Of a stretch of DNA of 64,000 bases, positions 1 through 10,440 are shown one piece after another. The translations under genes were made by a program, and so were the position numbers. Where the stretch lies: positions 1 to 64,000 of the forward strand of contig LLCB01000035.1 of assembly GCA_001414345.1 (NCBI GenBank), written 5' to 3'. The notes beneath the pieces are model-generated. The model searched no databases, was not told where the DNA came from, and was given only the letters and a program-made list of their open reading frames with translations. Numbering within the stretch: position 1 is the first letter of the stretch; each line of letters begins with the position of its first letter. Origin of the DNA: Hymenoscyphus infarciens (Eukaryota; Ascomycota; Leotiomycetes; Helotiales; Helotiaceae).

Positions 1-400
1 AAAAAAAAAACACTCTCTCTAGACTTTTTTTTTTTCTTCTAAGTACTTTATTTTAAATATATTTTTTAAACTAAGTTAAGAGCTAGATTATAAGTTAGTT
101 TCTAATTTTAAATCGTTTTATAAATCAGGTTAAATTACCTTGAATCGTTTTATAAATCAGCTTAAATTACCTTAAATCGTTTTATAAATCAGTTTCTTAC
201 TTTGAATCGTTTTATGAATCAGTTTCTTACTTTAAATCGTTTTATAAATCGACTTAAATTACTTTAAATCGTTTTATAAAACGTATTAGAGCTACTTTAA
301 GAAATAACTCATATCTTAAACCGGTATTAAACCGGTATTAAGTCTAAGTTGATACTAGCTCAAAACCCTAGTAGAGGGCATATAAGTATATTAGAAGAGA
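1..400 (+). repeat. Dispersed repeat R, copy 1 (plus orientation)
   Basis: An A-run, a CT-rich stretch and a T-run are followed by degenerate repeats and a conserved end (CCCTAGTAGAGGGCATATAAG near 370-390). The same order recurs at about 9396-9765 in the same orientation and at about 3380-3645 in the opposite orientation. The differences seen are mostly C/T and G/A. It abuts a dead LINE on its right. It could be the end of a large transposon or a repeat into which the LINE inserted. The window edge cuts its left side. Confidence 0.75.
107..290 (+). repeat. About 30-32 bp minisatellite inside repeat R
   Basis: Six imperfect tandem units each start with AATCGTTTTATAAATC or a close variant. 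Their tails alternate between a TTAAATTAC type and a TTTCTTACTT type. Related units recur in the copy at 9500-9660. The array lies entirely within repeat R and looks non-coding. Confidence 0.8.
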
Positions 401-419
401 ATAAGCTTATAATAGAGGT

Positions 420-2840
420 TTTTAAAGTAGCCTAGCTATAAATATTAAGCCTTATCCTCTCTTTATTTAAAAGCTATATTAAGATAAGCTTTTACTTAAA
501 GATCTTCTATACTACTATTATCGCTATTATTCTAAAGCCTAATAAGAAAGACAAATCTTCCTCTTAAGTATATTAGCTAATTATACTACTCTTAGTTCTT
601 AGAAAAGAGCTTAAAAGGCTTCTTACTAAACAAGTCTCTTAGATAGCTATTAAATATACTATTTTAGAATAGAACTAGTTTAGCGCTCTCTTATTAAGAG
701 CTACTATAGACCTTACTACCTACCTTACCTTTAATATTAAGTTAGCCTTTATAGATAAATAAGAAGCCTCTCTTCTTATACTTAATATTAAGAGAGCCTT
801 TAACATAGTACTCCTTAGCTACTTAATTAAAAGACTTAGAGAATAAGAATAGCTATACTACTTTATAAAATAGGTCTTCTCCTTCTTAACTAATAGATCT
901 ATGAAAGTAAAGCTTAATAGAGAGATAGGAGACGCTACCTTACTTAAATATAGCCTCTCTTAAGGCTTACCTATCTTACTAATCCTTTTTATACTATATA
1001 TCTAACCTTTATTTAGGCTAGGAGTTAGCTCGCTTTTAGTAGTATAGAGATTTAACTATACTAATAACATCGGACTACTTACTTCTAGACTCTTAAAAGT
1101 AGGGAATATTATACTACTTATAGAATAAGTAACTAGTATACTTAAATAGAGTATAGATAAGAGTATTACCTTTAATACTAAAAAGTTAGAACTTATCTAC
1201 TTCTCTTATAAAAGAAAGTAAAAAGGAAGAGGGATTTAACCTCCTCTTTCTATTATAATTAAGAGAAAGATAATAGAGCTTATAGAAGAGCTTTAGTAGC
1301 TTAGTATCTTCTTTAACTCTTATCTTACTTTTTATAGCTATATTAAAAAAATAGCTAATAAAGCTATATTTATAGCTAATACTCTTAAAAGTATAATAAA
1401 TATAGTAAGAGAATCCTCTCTATACCTTCTAAAATAAGCTACTATAGCTTATATCTTTTTAATTACTTACTTTAGATATAAGACTTAATATCTAGGCTAG
1501 ATAAGGAAAATAGGTAGTATAGGCTCTATAAATAACTAGATTAGCTATTACCTAATACTCTTAGATAGAGTAGTTATAAAGTATACTAAAATCATCCTCC
1601 TAGTCTATAAAACTACCTCTACCTTAGCACTCCTTATAGAATCTAGCTTATTAGCTACTAAGATTACTCTTATTACTAAAGGTAAGGCCTTTAAAGCTAG
1701 AATCTAACGTCTTAACTTAGCTTACCTACTTAAGTAATACCTAAATAACTCTTATTTAAAAGCTAGGCTTATTTATTAGTCCTCTTAACCTCTTCTTCTC
1801 TTAGAAGAAATCGATCTAATTTAAGACTCTTTATAAAATAGAGGTTTTAACTAATAAACCTGTCTCTTTAAAATAGTAGGCCTAAGCTCTAATAGTAATA
1901 AAGAATCCTATAAAGCTAAATTCCTTGAATTCCTTACTTTAGTCTCTTTTATAAACTTAGTTATATTTATTAATAGCTCTTACTTAAATAATAAAGTACT
2001 AGTAGAGGTATATACCTTATAAGAGAAGAAGTTATATTAAATATAAAGCTTTTCTCTTTTAGTAAAACCTTAGAAATTTATAATATAGAGGTAAAAGCTG
2101 CTTTATACGGCCTTAAACTAGCTCTTAAATCCTCTTTTTAGTCCTTAGCTATAAAATATTAGATTTACTTTAATAACCTTAAAGCTATACTCTAACTAAC
2201 TTACCGGTCTTATAGCACGTTATAAGGAACCTTTAATAAGGTTTTTAACTTTACTTAGCTATATCTTAGAAAAATTTAAATAAAATAGTACTCTAGTTAT
2301 ATAGGAATCTATAGTAATATAATAGTTGATAAAGTTATAGAGAAAGTAGCTTACTTAACTCCTCTTCCTAGCTTCTACCTCTTACTCTATACTACTATAC
2401 TTAATTATAAGGCTAAGAAGATAGGAATTAAGCTTATAAATTAACTCTAATAGACTACGCTCTTAGACACCTATAAGAGGCTAGGTCTTACTTTCTAGTT
2501 CTTAAAGCCTAGAACTCTTAAGCTACTAAGAGAGGTCCGAGCTTAGCTAATTATAGCTTATACTAGCTATAAAGACTTTATAGCGTACTACCTTCGCTTC
2601 TTCTACTTTAATATACTTCTAGAGTTAGAGAACTATAAATATAAAAAGGCAAAGATATAATTCTACTTACTCTTTTATAGGCTTATAAATAAGAAGGACC
2701 TAAGACTATTAGCCGAAGCTAAGAGAAAGCCTTAACTCCTCTTTAGACCTAGGTCTAAGGAACTCTTTTATAAGGTCTATACTAAGACTAAATTCTTTAT
2801 AAAGATCTATCTTTTAAAATAGTTTAATTACTTTATCTCT
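420..2840 (+). pseudogene. RIP-degraded non-LTR retrotransposon ORF2 (reverse transcriptase plus RNase H)
   Basis: No reading frame is open, but conserved LINE blocks can be read through stops on the plus strand. Near 950-1000 there is an RT block resembling GLP-SPILF-LY. Near 1050-1080 there is a degraded catalytic block of the form YTNNIGLL, where family members have two Asp. Near 1970-2010 a GSYLNNK-like RNase H start is readable. Near 2285-2345 an RNase H block reads SSYIGIYSN followed by VDKV-EKVA, with a stop where Trp is expected. A DF-AYY-RF block and cysteine-poor tail follow near 2570-2720. The order RT, RNase H, C-terminal block fits Tad1/I-type fungal LINEs. Stops at Trp and Gln sites and the loss of catalytic Asp indicate that it is dead. 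The endonuclease region is not seen, so the 5' part may be missing. Confidence 0.8.
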
Positions 2841-3380
2841 CTTCTCTCTTTTATACTTTTATATATCTTCTTTATCTTCTTCTAACTTATTAAACTATTT
2901 AAGAATAAGAGCTGTTTCAAAAGTAGAGCTTCTTTTTAAACTATCCTTTATAAATTAGCTTACTCGTTTATATCTTTTATAGCCTAGAGCACCTCTCTAG
3001 CGTTATTTGCTCTCTTTTAAGACTTTTTAGAACCTAGACTACGCGATCTAGACTCTATCTAATATTAAATAGTAATAAGTAAATAAATAAATAAAACATC
3101 TAATAATAAAAACTAATAAAAAGGCTAATAAAATATTTTTAGTTCTTAGAAGTTACTTCTAAAACAAGAGTTCTAATAATAAGAAATATTTATATAAAAA
3201 TAAGTAAGAATACTTTTAGAAACCTACTAAATACTATAAATCTAATACTTACTAATATTACTATTATTAAGAGATTTTATTCTAATTTTATCTTAGAAGT
3301 ATATATTAGAGAATCTAGAATATAATATAATAAATATAACTATTTATTATATATTAGACTTATAAAGAATACTTATATAC
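2841..3380 (+). other. LINE 3' region and A-rich tail, AT-rich DNA
   Basis: No coding block is visible. A short (AAAT)n-like tract near 3076-3093 could be the 3' tail of the preceding LINE. The rest is RIP-type AT-rich sequence up to the inverted copy of repeat R. Confidence 0.45.
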
Positions 3381-3930
3381 TCTCTACTAGAGTTTTGAAC
3401 TAGTATTAACTTAGGTTTAATACTAGTTTAATACTAGTTTAAGATATTAGTTATCTCTAGAAGTAGCTTTAATACGTTTTATAAAACGATTTAACTTAGT
3501 TTAAGAAACTTATCTAAATTAAACTAGTTTATAAGCTAGCTTTATATAAGTTTAACTTAGTTTAAGAAACGTATCTTAAATAAAGAAAAAGTACTTAGAA
3601 GAAAAAATAAAAAGTCTAGAAAAAGTAGCTTTTTTTTCAAAGTCGATTTAAGAGACTTTTTATATATTAACTCTACTTAGTAATTATATATTAATAATTC
3701 TTATAATTTAAGCTACTAGCGTATAAATTTAGTATATTACGTAACTAAAGTAGATTATATAGTAGAGTATAGCGTTTATACTAGAGTCGCTTTTATTAAA
3801 TATAATATACTACGTATAACTAGCTACGTAACTACTAAGACCTAGCGTATAAGCTATCTCTATCTTTAACTCGACATTATCGACTTTAATACTTTAATAC
3901 TTTACTTTAATACTTTACTTCGATACTATA
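3380..3930 (-). repeat. Left arm of a long inverted repeat (repeat R plus flank), RIP-mutated
   Basis: The reverse complement of this stretch matches 9100-9765 in order. It contains the R end near 3390, the R start near 3640, then TAAATTTATACGCTAGTAGC, CTAGGTCTTAGTAGTTACG and a degraded GTCGAAG repeat. Where the right arm has C or G, this arm often has T or A, so it is the more heavily mutated copy. The outer ends carry the GAGGGCATATAAG-like sequence. Confidence 0.75.
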
Positions 3931-4245
3931 ACAGCTCTCTATAAATATATAAAGAGAGTACTTATAGAATAGTATCTAATATTAAGAAAAACTAAACTAA
4001 AGAGAAAAGCGAAGAGTATAGACACTCTAGCTTTATTTATATATATTAAATAAAGCTTTAACAAAGCCTTAAACTAACCTAGTTATATAAGTAATATATA
4101 TAACTAAGACTATTATACTACTCTCTCTTTAAAAGAGCCTTTTATAACTAAGTAGCTTTATCCTCTTTTAATATAGAAGTATTAAGCTCTAGCTTATTAT
4201 AATCCTCTTATCTAGCCTTATATACTACTTTCTATAGTAGAAGAG
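3931..4245. other. AT-rich RIP-type DNA, no gene seen
   Basis: The stretch has stop codons in all frames and few CA or TG dinucleotides. I recognise no domain. It was continuous with 7547 onward before LTR element C inserted, because the AAGAG duplication flanks that element. Confidence 0.5.
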
Positions 4246-4601
4246 TATAACGGCACGAAATATATACAACTATAGTAGAGGTATATAGGAGTACGTATAA
4301 TAGAATAACGTATATAGATACTAGGTACTAATACGAAAGAAAATAATAACTAGTCTTTTCTAACTCTAGGAGAGTAGGCTACTATATATAAGAGGTTTTA
4401 GATAATATAAAAAGGGGTACGAAACTGAACAACGATATACGTCGGCTAATATAAAAGTCTAAACCTACGAAGTACGTCTAAAAGTCTAGATAGACGTATA
4501 GACGTATATAACCTTCCTAAATTAGATAATATAAAATAACAACTACTAAAACACGGTATATGCTATATAATCTCAGCTATATAAGACAGTATACTATTAT
4601 A
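4246..4601 (+). repeat. Left LTR of element C
   Basis: This 356-bp direct repeat has the same length as the one at 7191-7546. It begins TATAACGGCACG, where the partner has TATAATAGTACG; the C-to-T and G-to-A differences are those expected from RIP. Confidence 0.85.
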
Positions 4602-7190
4602 TCTCTCTCTCTTAAAAAAGACTCGTTCTAAGTCTTCTATCTCTTATTATTTAGAGTTTAGAGTAGAATCGGGATAGTGTAAGTGTTATAACATTTATTA
4701 TATTTATTAATTTTATTATAAGTAAGAAGATAGATTAAGGTCTAAATTATAACTAACCTAGGTTCAAAGATACTTTATTTATTGTAATATTATAAGTAAG
4801 ACGAGATGTCGCGATGTCGATTTTAGGTCTAAATTATAACTAACCTAATTCGTAGATACTTGTAAAATAGAGACTTCGTTTCTAATCCTTCTATATTAAA
4901 GCAAGTATTCGCGTTTGCTAAAAGAGTATAGTCTGATCTATCTAGTAGTCGAAGAAAGTTTAAAGTAAAAAGTTTAAAAAGTTTAAAAAGTTTAAAAGTT
5001 CGAAGTAAAATCAGAAAAAAGTTTAAAAGTTGAATTCGAAAGTTTAAAGTAGAGTCAGAAGTCGTTCGGTTAAGAGGTAGTGATAACTTAGTTGAGAGCT
5101 CACTTTGAGAGCGTACTAATTCGCATCTGATTTAAATTCGAATAAAAAGAACTTCTGGCTCTGCTAGAAGTAAAAGAAAGTAAGAAAGTAACGACTATAA
5201 GACTCTATACTAGAGTCGGTGGCGTTTCAGCTAGTTAAAAGAGTTTATTACCGAATATTGAAAACGCTGTCTGAAATATCTAGACAATAAAAGAAGGAGT
5301 TTCAGATAGTTAAAGACGAAGTTGTTTCCGAAGTTATTAGAGTTTCACTATCTAAAGTTCAAGATAATAAAAGAGGTAGTTTCAGCTAGTCAAACGAAGT
5401 TAATACCGAAGTTATAAAAGCTAAAATTGTTATCCGACGTTTAAGATAATAAAAAAGAGATATAGTTTTAGATATAACATTTATTAGTACTATTATAGAA
5501 ACTATGTTACTTAGGCTCGTAGGCTGTCTTATTCCCTTTAGAGTACTTAAAGACTTATTTATCTTCCGATTCTAATTCTACTTCTAAAGTAGAGAACGAT
5601 TCGCTATTATATTATAGAGAGTTTAAAGCTAGATAGAGAGGTATTTTAAACTATAGTACTAATATCTTATAACTTAGCGTTTTAGTAGGTCTCCTTATCT
5701 ATAGCTAAAAGATTATTTACTATCTTAGCGAAGTTATAATTCTAGCGTCTCTTAAGAGTAGTAGATAGGTTTTAGTGCTAAGGTGTAATCTTATTCTATA
5801 TATAAAAGAAGCGTTCTAATTCTAGTATCTCTCTAAGTATAGCTATACTTAGAAAGTAACCTTTTGAAGTCGGTAAAAGTTTCTTTAGCGTAATCTTATC
5901 CTAATTCTACTTCTATCTCTTTTAACCTTTATACTAGCTACTAAGACTTAGTTCGTAACCGAGTAATCGTAGTCTTTTAGTTTAAGAGAGGTTTAGAGTA
6001 GAGTCGGATAATGTTTAGTTAGGATTAACAGCGATAACTTAACTAAGAGCTCGCTTCTAAGTTTCGTTCTAATAGAAAGTATATTTTAACTAATTCGTAT
6101 CTAATTTAAGGTTTAGGAAGTAGTAGGAAGTTTATTAAGAGTAGAGGTCTATAAGTAAAAGAGGTCTAAATATAGGCTTTAAAAAGTAAAGAAGGGTTTA
6201 AATAAAGGTTCGAAAGAGAGTTGAATTAGTAAGAGTTTAGAGGTAGAGTATTTTTTAAGTTATTAACTTTATAGTTCGCTTATAATTATATCTATCTTAT
6301 CTAACTAATTGTTTTATTCTTTATTTTTATACTACTATCTCGTCTATATATCGTCTATATTTAAGAAGTCTTGCTTATCGTTTTATTAAGATCTTCTAGG
6401 TCTTAGTATATAGTTATAGATTAGAGAGGGTTTAGAGAGTGTTTTAAAAAGGAGTATAGCCCTAGAAGAGGGTTATTAAAAGGTATTAGAGGTAGCTACT
6501 TATAGCTGAAAGAGGTATAAATTTAAGCTTAGAAGTAAGAGAGAGTTAGATTAAGAAGAGTTTAGAGATAAAGTGTTTTATTAACTTTAAATTATAAGAT
6601 TACTTATCTATCTTTCTAACTTAGCTAGCTAATTCCTTATTTCTTAATTCTCTACTTTTAAAGCTTATATAACCGACTATATCTAGTCTATATTTAAGAA
6701 GTCCTACTAGTCTCTTTAACTATTATTTTATTAAGATCTTCTAGATCTTAGTATATAGGTGCTATTTAGACAGCTTTTAAGAAGGAGAGTAGCTCTAGAA
6801 GAGCGTTTAATATCTTATAGTAGAACTAGGTTTAATATTTCAAAGATATCGATTTAGAGAGAGAGAGTAAGATTAGATTCAGAAGCTTTCTAAATAACTA
6901 TTATAAGTCGACTTATTTACTAAATCTAGGGTTATTAGAACTCTTAAGAACACTTAGTATATTCTAATCCCTTAACGTATACTAAAACACGATTTTTACT
7001 AGCTATCTATATAGATATTAAACCCTAGTACTACTAGCTATCTAGGTAGTCTCTAATTACCTAGCTATTTAAGAATACTATTATAATATTCTAAATTAAG
7101 TATAAATCGACTTCTAAATAAAGAGTAGTAATAAGCTTGAAAAGAGATATTATTAAGGCTATTACTAGCGAAGAAGAGTTATTATTTTTA

Positions 7191-7546
7191 TATAATAGTA
7201 CGAAATATATATAACTATAGTAGAGGTATATAGGAGTGTATATAGTAGAATAATATATATAGATACTAGGCACTAATACGGAAGAAAACAATAACTAGCC
7301 TTTTCTAACTCTAAGAGAGTAGGCTACTATATATAAGAGGTTTTAGATAATATAAAAAGGGGTACGAAACTAAACAACGATATACGTTAGCTAATATAAA
7401 AGCCCGAACTTACGAAGTACGTCTGAAAGTCCGGACGAACGTATAGACGTATATAACCTTTCTAAATTAGATAATATAAAACAATAACTACTAAAACACG
7501 GTATATACTATATAATCTCGGCTATATAAGACGGTATACTGTCACA
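7191..7546 (+). repeat. Right LTR of element C
   Basis: This is the 356-bp partner of 4246-4601. It ends ACTGTCACA and is followed directly by the duplicated AAGAG. A short minus-strand open frame inside it is Tyr/Ile/Leu-rich and is a composition artefact. Confidence 0.85.
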
Positions 7547-7551
7547 AAGAG

Positions 7552-8100
7552 CTTCTAAGAGACTAGCTATTTTTAGCTTCTCTAAATAGAACCTCTCTAC
7601 TAGTTATAGCGTATATATTAGTTATTAAGCTAGATACTAATTAAGGTCTTTATTATAGCTTTTCTACTTAATTTAGTAATAGAAAGACTACTATCTCTTC
7701 TTACTAGCTAGTATTTCTTTAATCTCTTATTCCTCTTCTTTGTTTATAACAATTAGTAAGAGTAGTATAACTACCTATTCTAGTAAGAGATCGTTTATAG
7801 TCTTATATAACTTCTTAAGAGTAAAGATAAGGTAAACTTTAATAGAAGCTAGTAGTTATAATTAGAAAGTAGAAACTACTTTCTTAAGAATCTTAAAAAG
7901 GCTAGCTATCTAGTAGTCTAGCTTTTAGCTTAGTTATTAAGTTACTTAGTCCTTTATTATAACAAAGACTATATCTCTTATTCTAAAATCGACGTCTTAT
8001 CTATATTTATTTATATCTTATTCCTTCTTTTATTAAGCTTTTAATATATTTACTTAGCTAATATCTAAGACCTTTTAGATTATCTTTATAACTACTTTAC
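7552..8100 (-). pseudogene. Ty3/Gypsy integrase C-terminus and chromodomain remnant
   Basis: The minus strand, read through stops, gives the typical end of a chromodomain-bearing Gypsy polyprotein. A KDL-like block, then PFKILKKV and LAS-KVYLIF occur near 7780-7990. A chromodomain-like stretch follows near 7590-7740, with KEEE, EIKEILASKK and a degraded K-SYN block. In the family, the chromodomain is thought to direct integration to heterochromatin. Upstream pol is absent, because sequence beyond 8100 is unrelated. Element C inserted beside it. Several Trp and Gln sites are stops. Confidence 0.75.
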
Positions 8101-8470
8101 TGCCAACCCGCGAGGGTTTTGAGTCGGGGTTGAATCGGGTTCAGAGGTGATTTAAACCGATTCTAGAAGCGTATTCGAGCTAGTTTATAAAATAGATTAA
8201 AGTAGTTTAAAATAATTTAAGAACTAGGTTTAATATGCTTTGAAACTGACTTAAGATGATTTATAGCAGTAAAACCCGACTCGTTTCAGCGAGTCGAACT
8301 CGTTTCAGCGAGTCGAACCGGGTTATGAACCGGGTTAGGTGAGTTAAGTCAGTGTCGGACCCGTCTTAAACTAGTTTAACTTAATTCTAGACCCGCCTTA
8401 AACTAGTAGTAACTTAGTATTAGAGTAGCCTTAAATTAGTACTAAAAACTATTTATTACTAGCAAATACA
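8101..8470 (-). repeat. Less mutated R-like repeat
   Basis: It starts with GAGGGTTTTGAG, which resembles the outer end of inverted repeat R (TAGGGTTTTGAG on the reverse strand of 9740). It has related GTTTAA/GGGTT motifs. CG, CA and TG are much more common here than in the surrounding blocks. With the plus-oriented R at 9396-9765, it may bound a unit of about 1.65 kb. Confidence 0.4.
8276..8336 (+). repeat. Tandem hairpin repeat
   Basis: Two 18-bp units of CTCGTTTCAGCGAGTCGA type lie in tandem. Each can fold, with CGACTCG or ACTCG pairing to CGAGTCG around TTTCAG. A duplicated AACCGGGTTATG-like unit follows. Confidence 0.7.
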
Positions 8471-8792
8471 TATTAAAAAAGACTGAAATCACGTGATTAG
8501 GCGTATATTACGTAGCTATACTACTCTTATATAGTATGCTCTGGTTCCCGTCGTTGAATACCCGAGTCCTACTTCCACCATTTCTACTAATTCCACCAAT
8601 TCCACTAATTCTACCAATTCTACTAATTCCACCGATTCTACCGATTATTCCACTGAATGTTCCACCGACCCAAATGATATTATCCTTATATATATGCCTC
8701 GATTTGATTAGTTGGATCGGTCGGTCGGTTAGTCGGTCGGTCAGAAACTATAAGGCACGCACGTTAGTTCAGGAAGTAAGGGTGGAAATAGT

Positions 8793-9170
8793 ATGTACTA
8801 TAAAAGCGACAGCGACAGCGATAGCGATAGCGACAGCGATGACGTAGATGACAAATCCGAAGCTTCTGATTCGCTTCGCCAAAAGTCCGACCGTGAAATG
8901 TGCCTAAATCGTCGAAAAAGAAGGGTTATTATTCAATAACGTGGAATTAACCGGGGTAACGAACGCGACGAATACGACGTAGATTACAATGCCGATAAGC
9001 GGCCCAATGCCGAGTAACAAATGTAATACAATAGCAAAAGAGAGTTATCGTCGTTATCGTCGTCGTCGTCGTTGTCGTCGTCGTCGTCGTTGTCGTCGTC
9101 GTCGTCGTCGTCGAAGTGAAGTGTCGAAGTCGAAGATGTCGAAGTCGAAGTCGAAGTCGAAGTCGAAGGT
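8793..9170 (+). pseudogene. Low-complexity Ser-Asp / poly-Ser / Arg-Ser reading frame, broken
   Basis: From ATG at 8793 the frame starts MYYKSDSDSD with seven consecutive Ser-Asp pairs. It continues with an acidic segment and a basic NRRKRR segment, then stops at 8937. The same frame continues after the stop with NERDEYDVDYNADKR, further TAA stops, a poly-Ser run and an RSRSRSRR tail. The TAA codons could have been CAA before C-to-T change. I recognise no family. It lies in the least mutated part of the left block, inside the inverted-repeat unit. It may be a transposon-borne gene or only translated microsatellite. Confidence 0.3.
9047..9170 (+). repeat. TCG/CGT and GTCGAA microsatellites
   Basis: A (TCG)n tract with occasional TTG lies at about 9047-9112. 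It is followed by repeated GTCGAA or GTCGAAGA units to about 9170. The CpG-rich tract has escaped RIP, while the matching tract in the left arm (about 3870-3930) is degraded to TAA-type units. Confidence 0.85.
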
Positions 9171-9770
9171 AGGGGTAGCCTATGCGCTAGGTCTTAGCAG
9201 TTACGTAGCTAGTTGTACGTAGCGTACTATGTTCAGCAGGAGCAACCCTGGTACGAAAGCCACGCCCTACCATGTAACCCACTTTAGTCACGTGACTTAC
9301 TAAATTTATACGCTAGTAGCCCTAAATTTAAAGACTACTAGAATATAAAAATTATATAAGGTTTATATGTAAAAAGCCGCTTAAATCTCCTTTAAAAAAA
9401 AACACTCTCTCTAGACTTTTTTTTTTTCTTCTAAGTACTTTATTTTAGATATATTTTTTAAACTAAGTTAAGAGCTAGATTATAAGTTAGTTTCTAAATC
9501 GTTTTATAAATCGGTTTCTTACTTTGAATCGTTTTATAAATCGGTTTCTTACTTTGAACTGTTTTATAAATCGGCTTAAATCGTTTTATAAATTAGGTTA
9601 AATCACCTTAAATCGTTTTATAAATCGGTTTCTTACCTTGAATCGTTTTATAAAACGTATTAGAGCTACTTCAAGAAATAACTCATATCTTAAACCAGTA
9701 TTAAACCGGTATTAAGTCTAAGTTGATACTAGCTCAAAACCCTAGTAGAGGGCATATAAGTATTATTAGA
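9150..9770 (+). repeat. Right arm of the long inverted repeat, including repeat R copy 2
   Basis: The region runs from CCTATGCGCTAGGTC through CCACTTTAGTCACGTGAC to repeat R (9396-9765). It matches the reverse complement of 3380-3900. The R part also matches 1-400 in direct orientation, including the roughly 30-bp subrepeats. The first 150 bp keep normal CpA and TpG, in contrast with the other arm. Confidence 0.75.
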
Positions 9771-10440
9771 TATATAACTCTACTCTTAATCTTCTTCTCT
9801 TATAATAATTATAATAATCTACTTCTTACTTATAATCTAAAAGTATCTCTAAACTCTTATAATCTATTAAAAGTAAGATTATAGAGAAAATTAAACCTTT
9901 AAATAATAGTACTTTATCTATATATAAGTAATAGAGAATATTAGTATATAATAGATTTTATATAAATATTAACTATTATTAAACGTTTATAACTTATAAA
10001 GCTCTTATTTAAAAGATAACTATAAAACTTGTCTAGAACTACTTAGAGCCTTAATATAAGTCTAATATAAGTAAGATAATATTTAAAAATTATAAAGAAA
10101 TAATTAAAATTTTTAATACTTATTATTTAACTAGTTATAAAAAAAAGAATACTTAAAACGCCTTTTAGTTTCTTTAAATAGAATAAAAAGGTTATATAAG
10201 AGAAACCTTTTTAGAATTTAAAAGTTACTTCTTAAGTATAGCTATACTTAAAGAGATATTAGACTTAAAAAGATTCTACTTCTTATAAGAGAAACTCAAG
10301 TCTTAGCTTAGAAGTCTTACTATTATAAAGAAGAGAGATAAGAATAATAACTTTAAAAAGATAGTAAGAGACCTTTTATTTATAAATAAGGAATAATAGT
10401 AAAATACTAAGTTATATATAACTAGTAGTAATATAAGGAA
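9771..10440. other. AT-rich RIP-type DNA, no gene seen
   Basis: I see no recognisable domain or repeat boundary. The stretch lies between repeat R and the hAT element. Confidence 0.5.

Larger units (their letters stand above)
4246..7546 (+). mobile_element. LTR retrotransposon C, non-autonomous or decayed
   Basis: Two direct repeats of equal length (356 bp) at 4246-4601 and 7191-7546 bound the element. A perfect 5-bp duplication AAGAG lies outside at 4241-4245 and 7547-7551. The less mutated copies suggest TG...CA ends: the right LTR ends GTCACA. The 2.6 kb interior has no recognisable gag or pol. It contains short direct GTTTAAA-type repeats (about 4965-5030) and two related 250-300 bp blocks (about 6240-6500 and 6560-6810). 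An inverted relative with a matching interior lies at 45089-47509, and another interior-like stretch ends the window. The missing coding domains suggest a LARD-like non-autonomous element, but heavy RIP could have erased them. The orientation is arbitrary. Confidence 0.85.

Noticed and set aside
7091..7291. 66-residue Tyr/Ile-rich open frame on the minus strand
   Set aside because: It straddles the right LTR boundary of element C and reflects AT-rich composition only.
8536..8847. 103-residue Pro/Leu/Ile-rich open frame
   Set aside because: It derives from a CCA/ATT-type low-complexity tract and then from the (GCGACA)n tract; no recognisable protein features.
8989..9222. 77-residue Arg-rich open frame
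   Set aside because: It is the translation of the TCG/CGT microsatellite in another frame, with no domain and no support as a gene.
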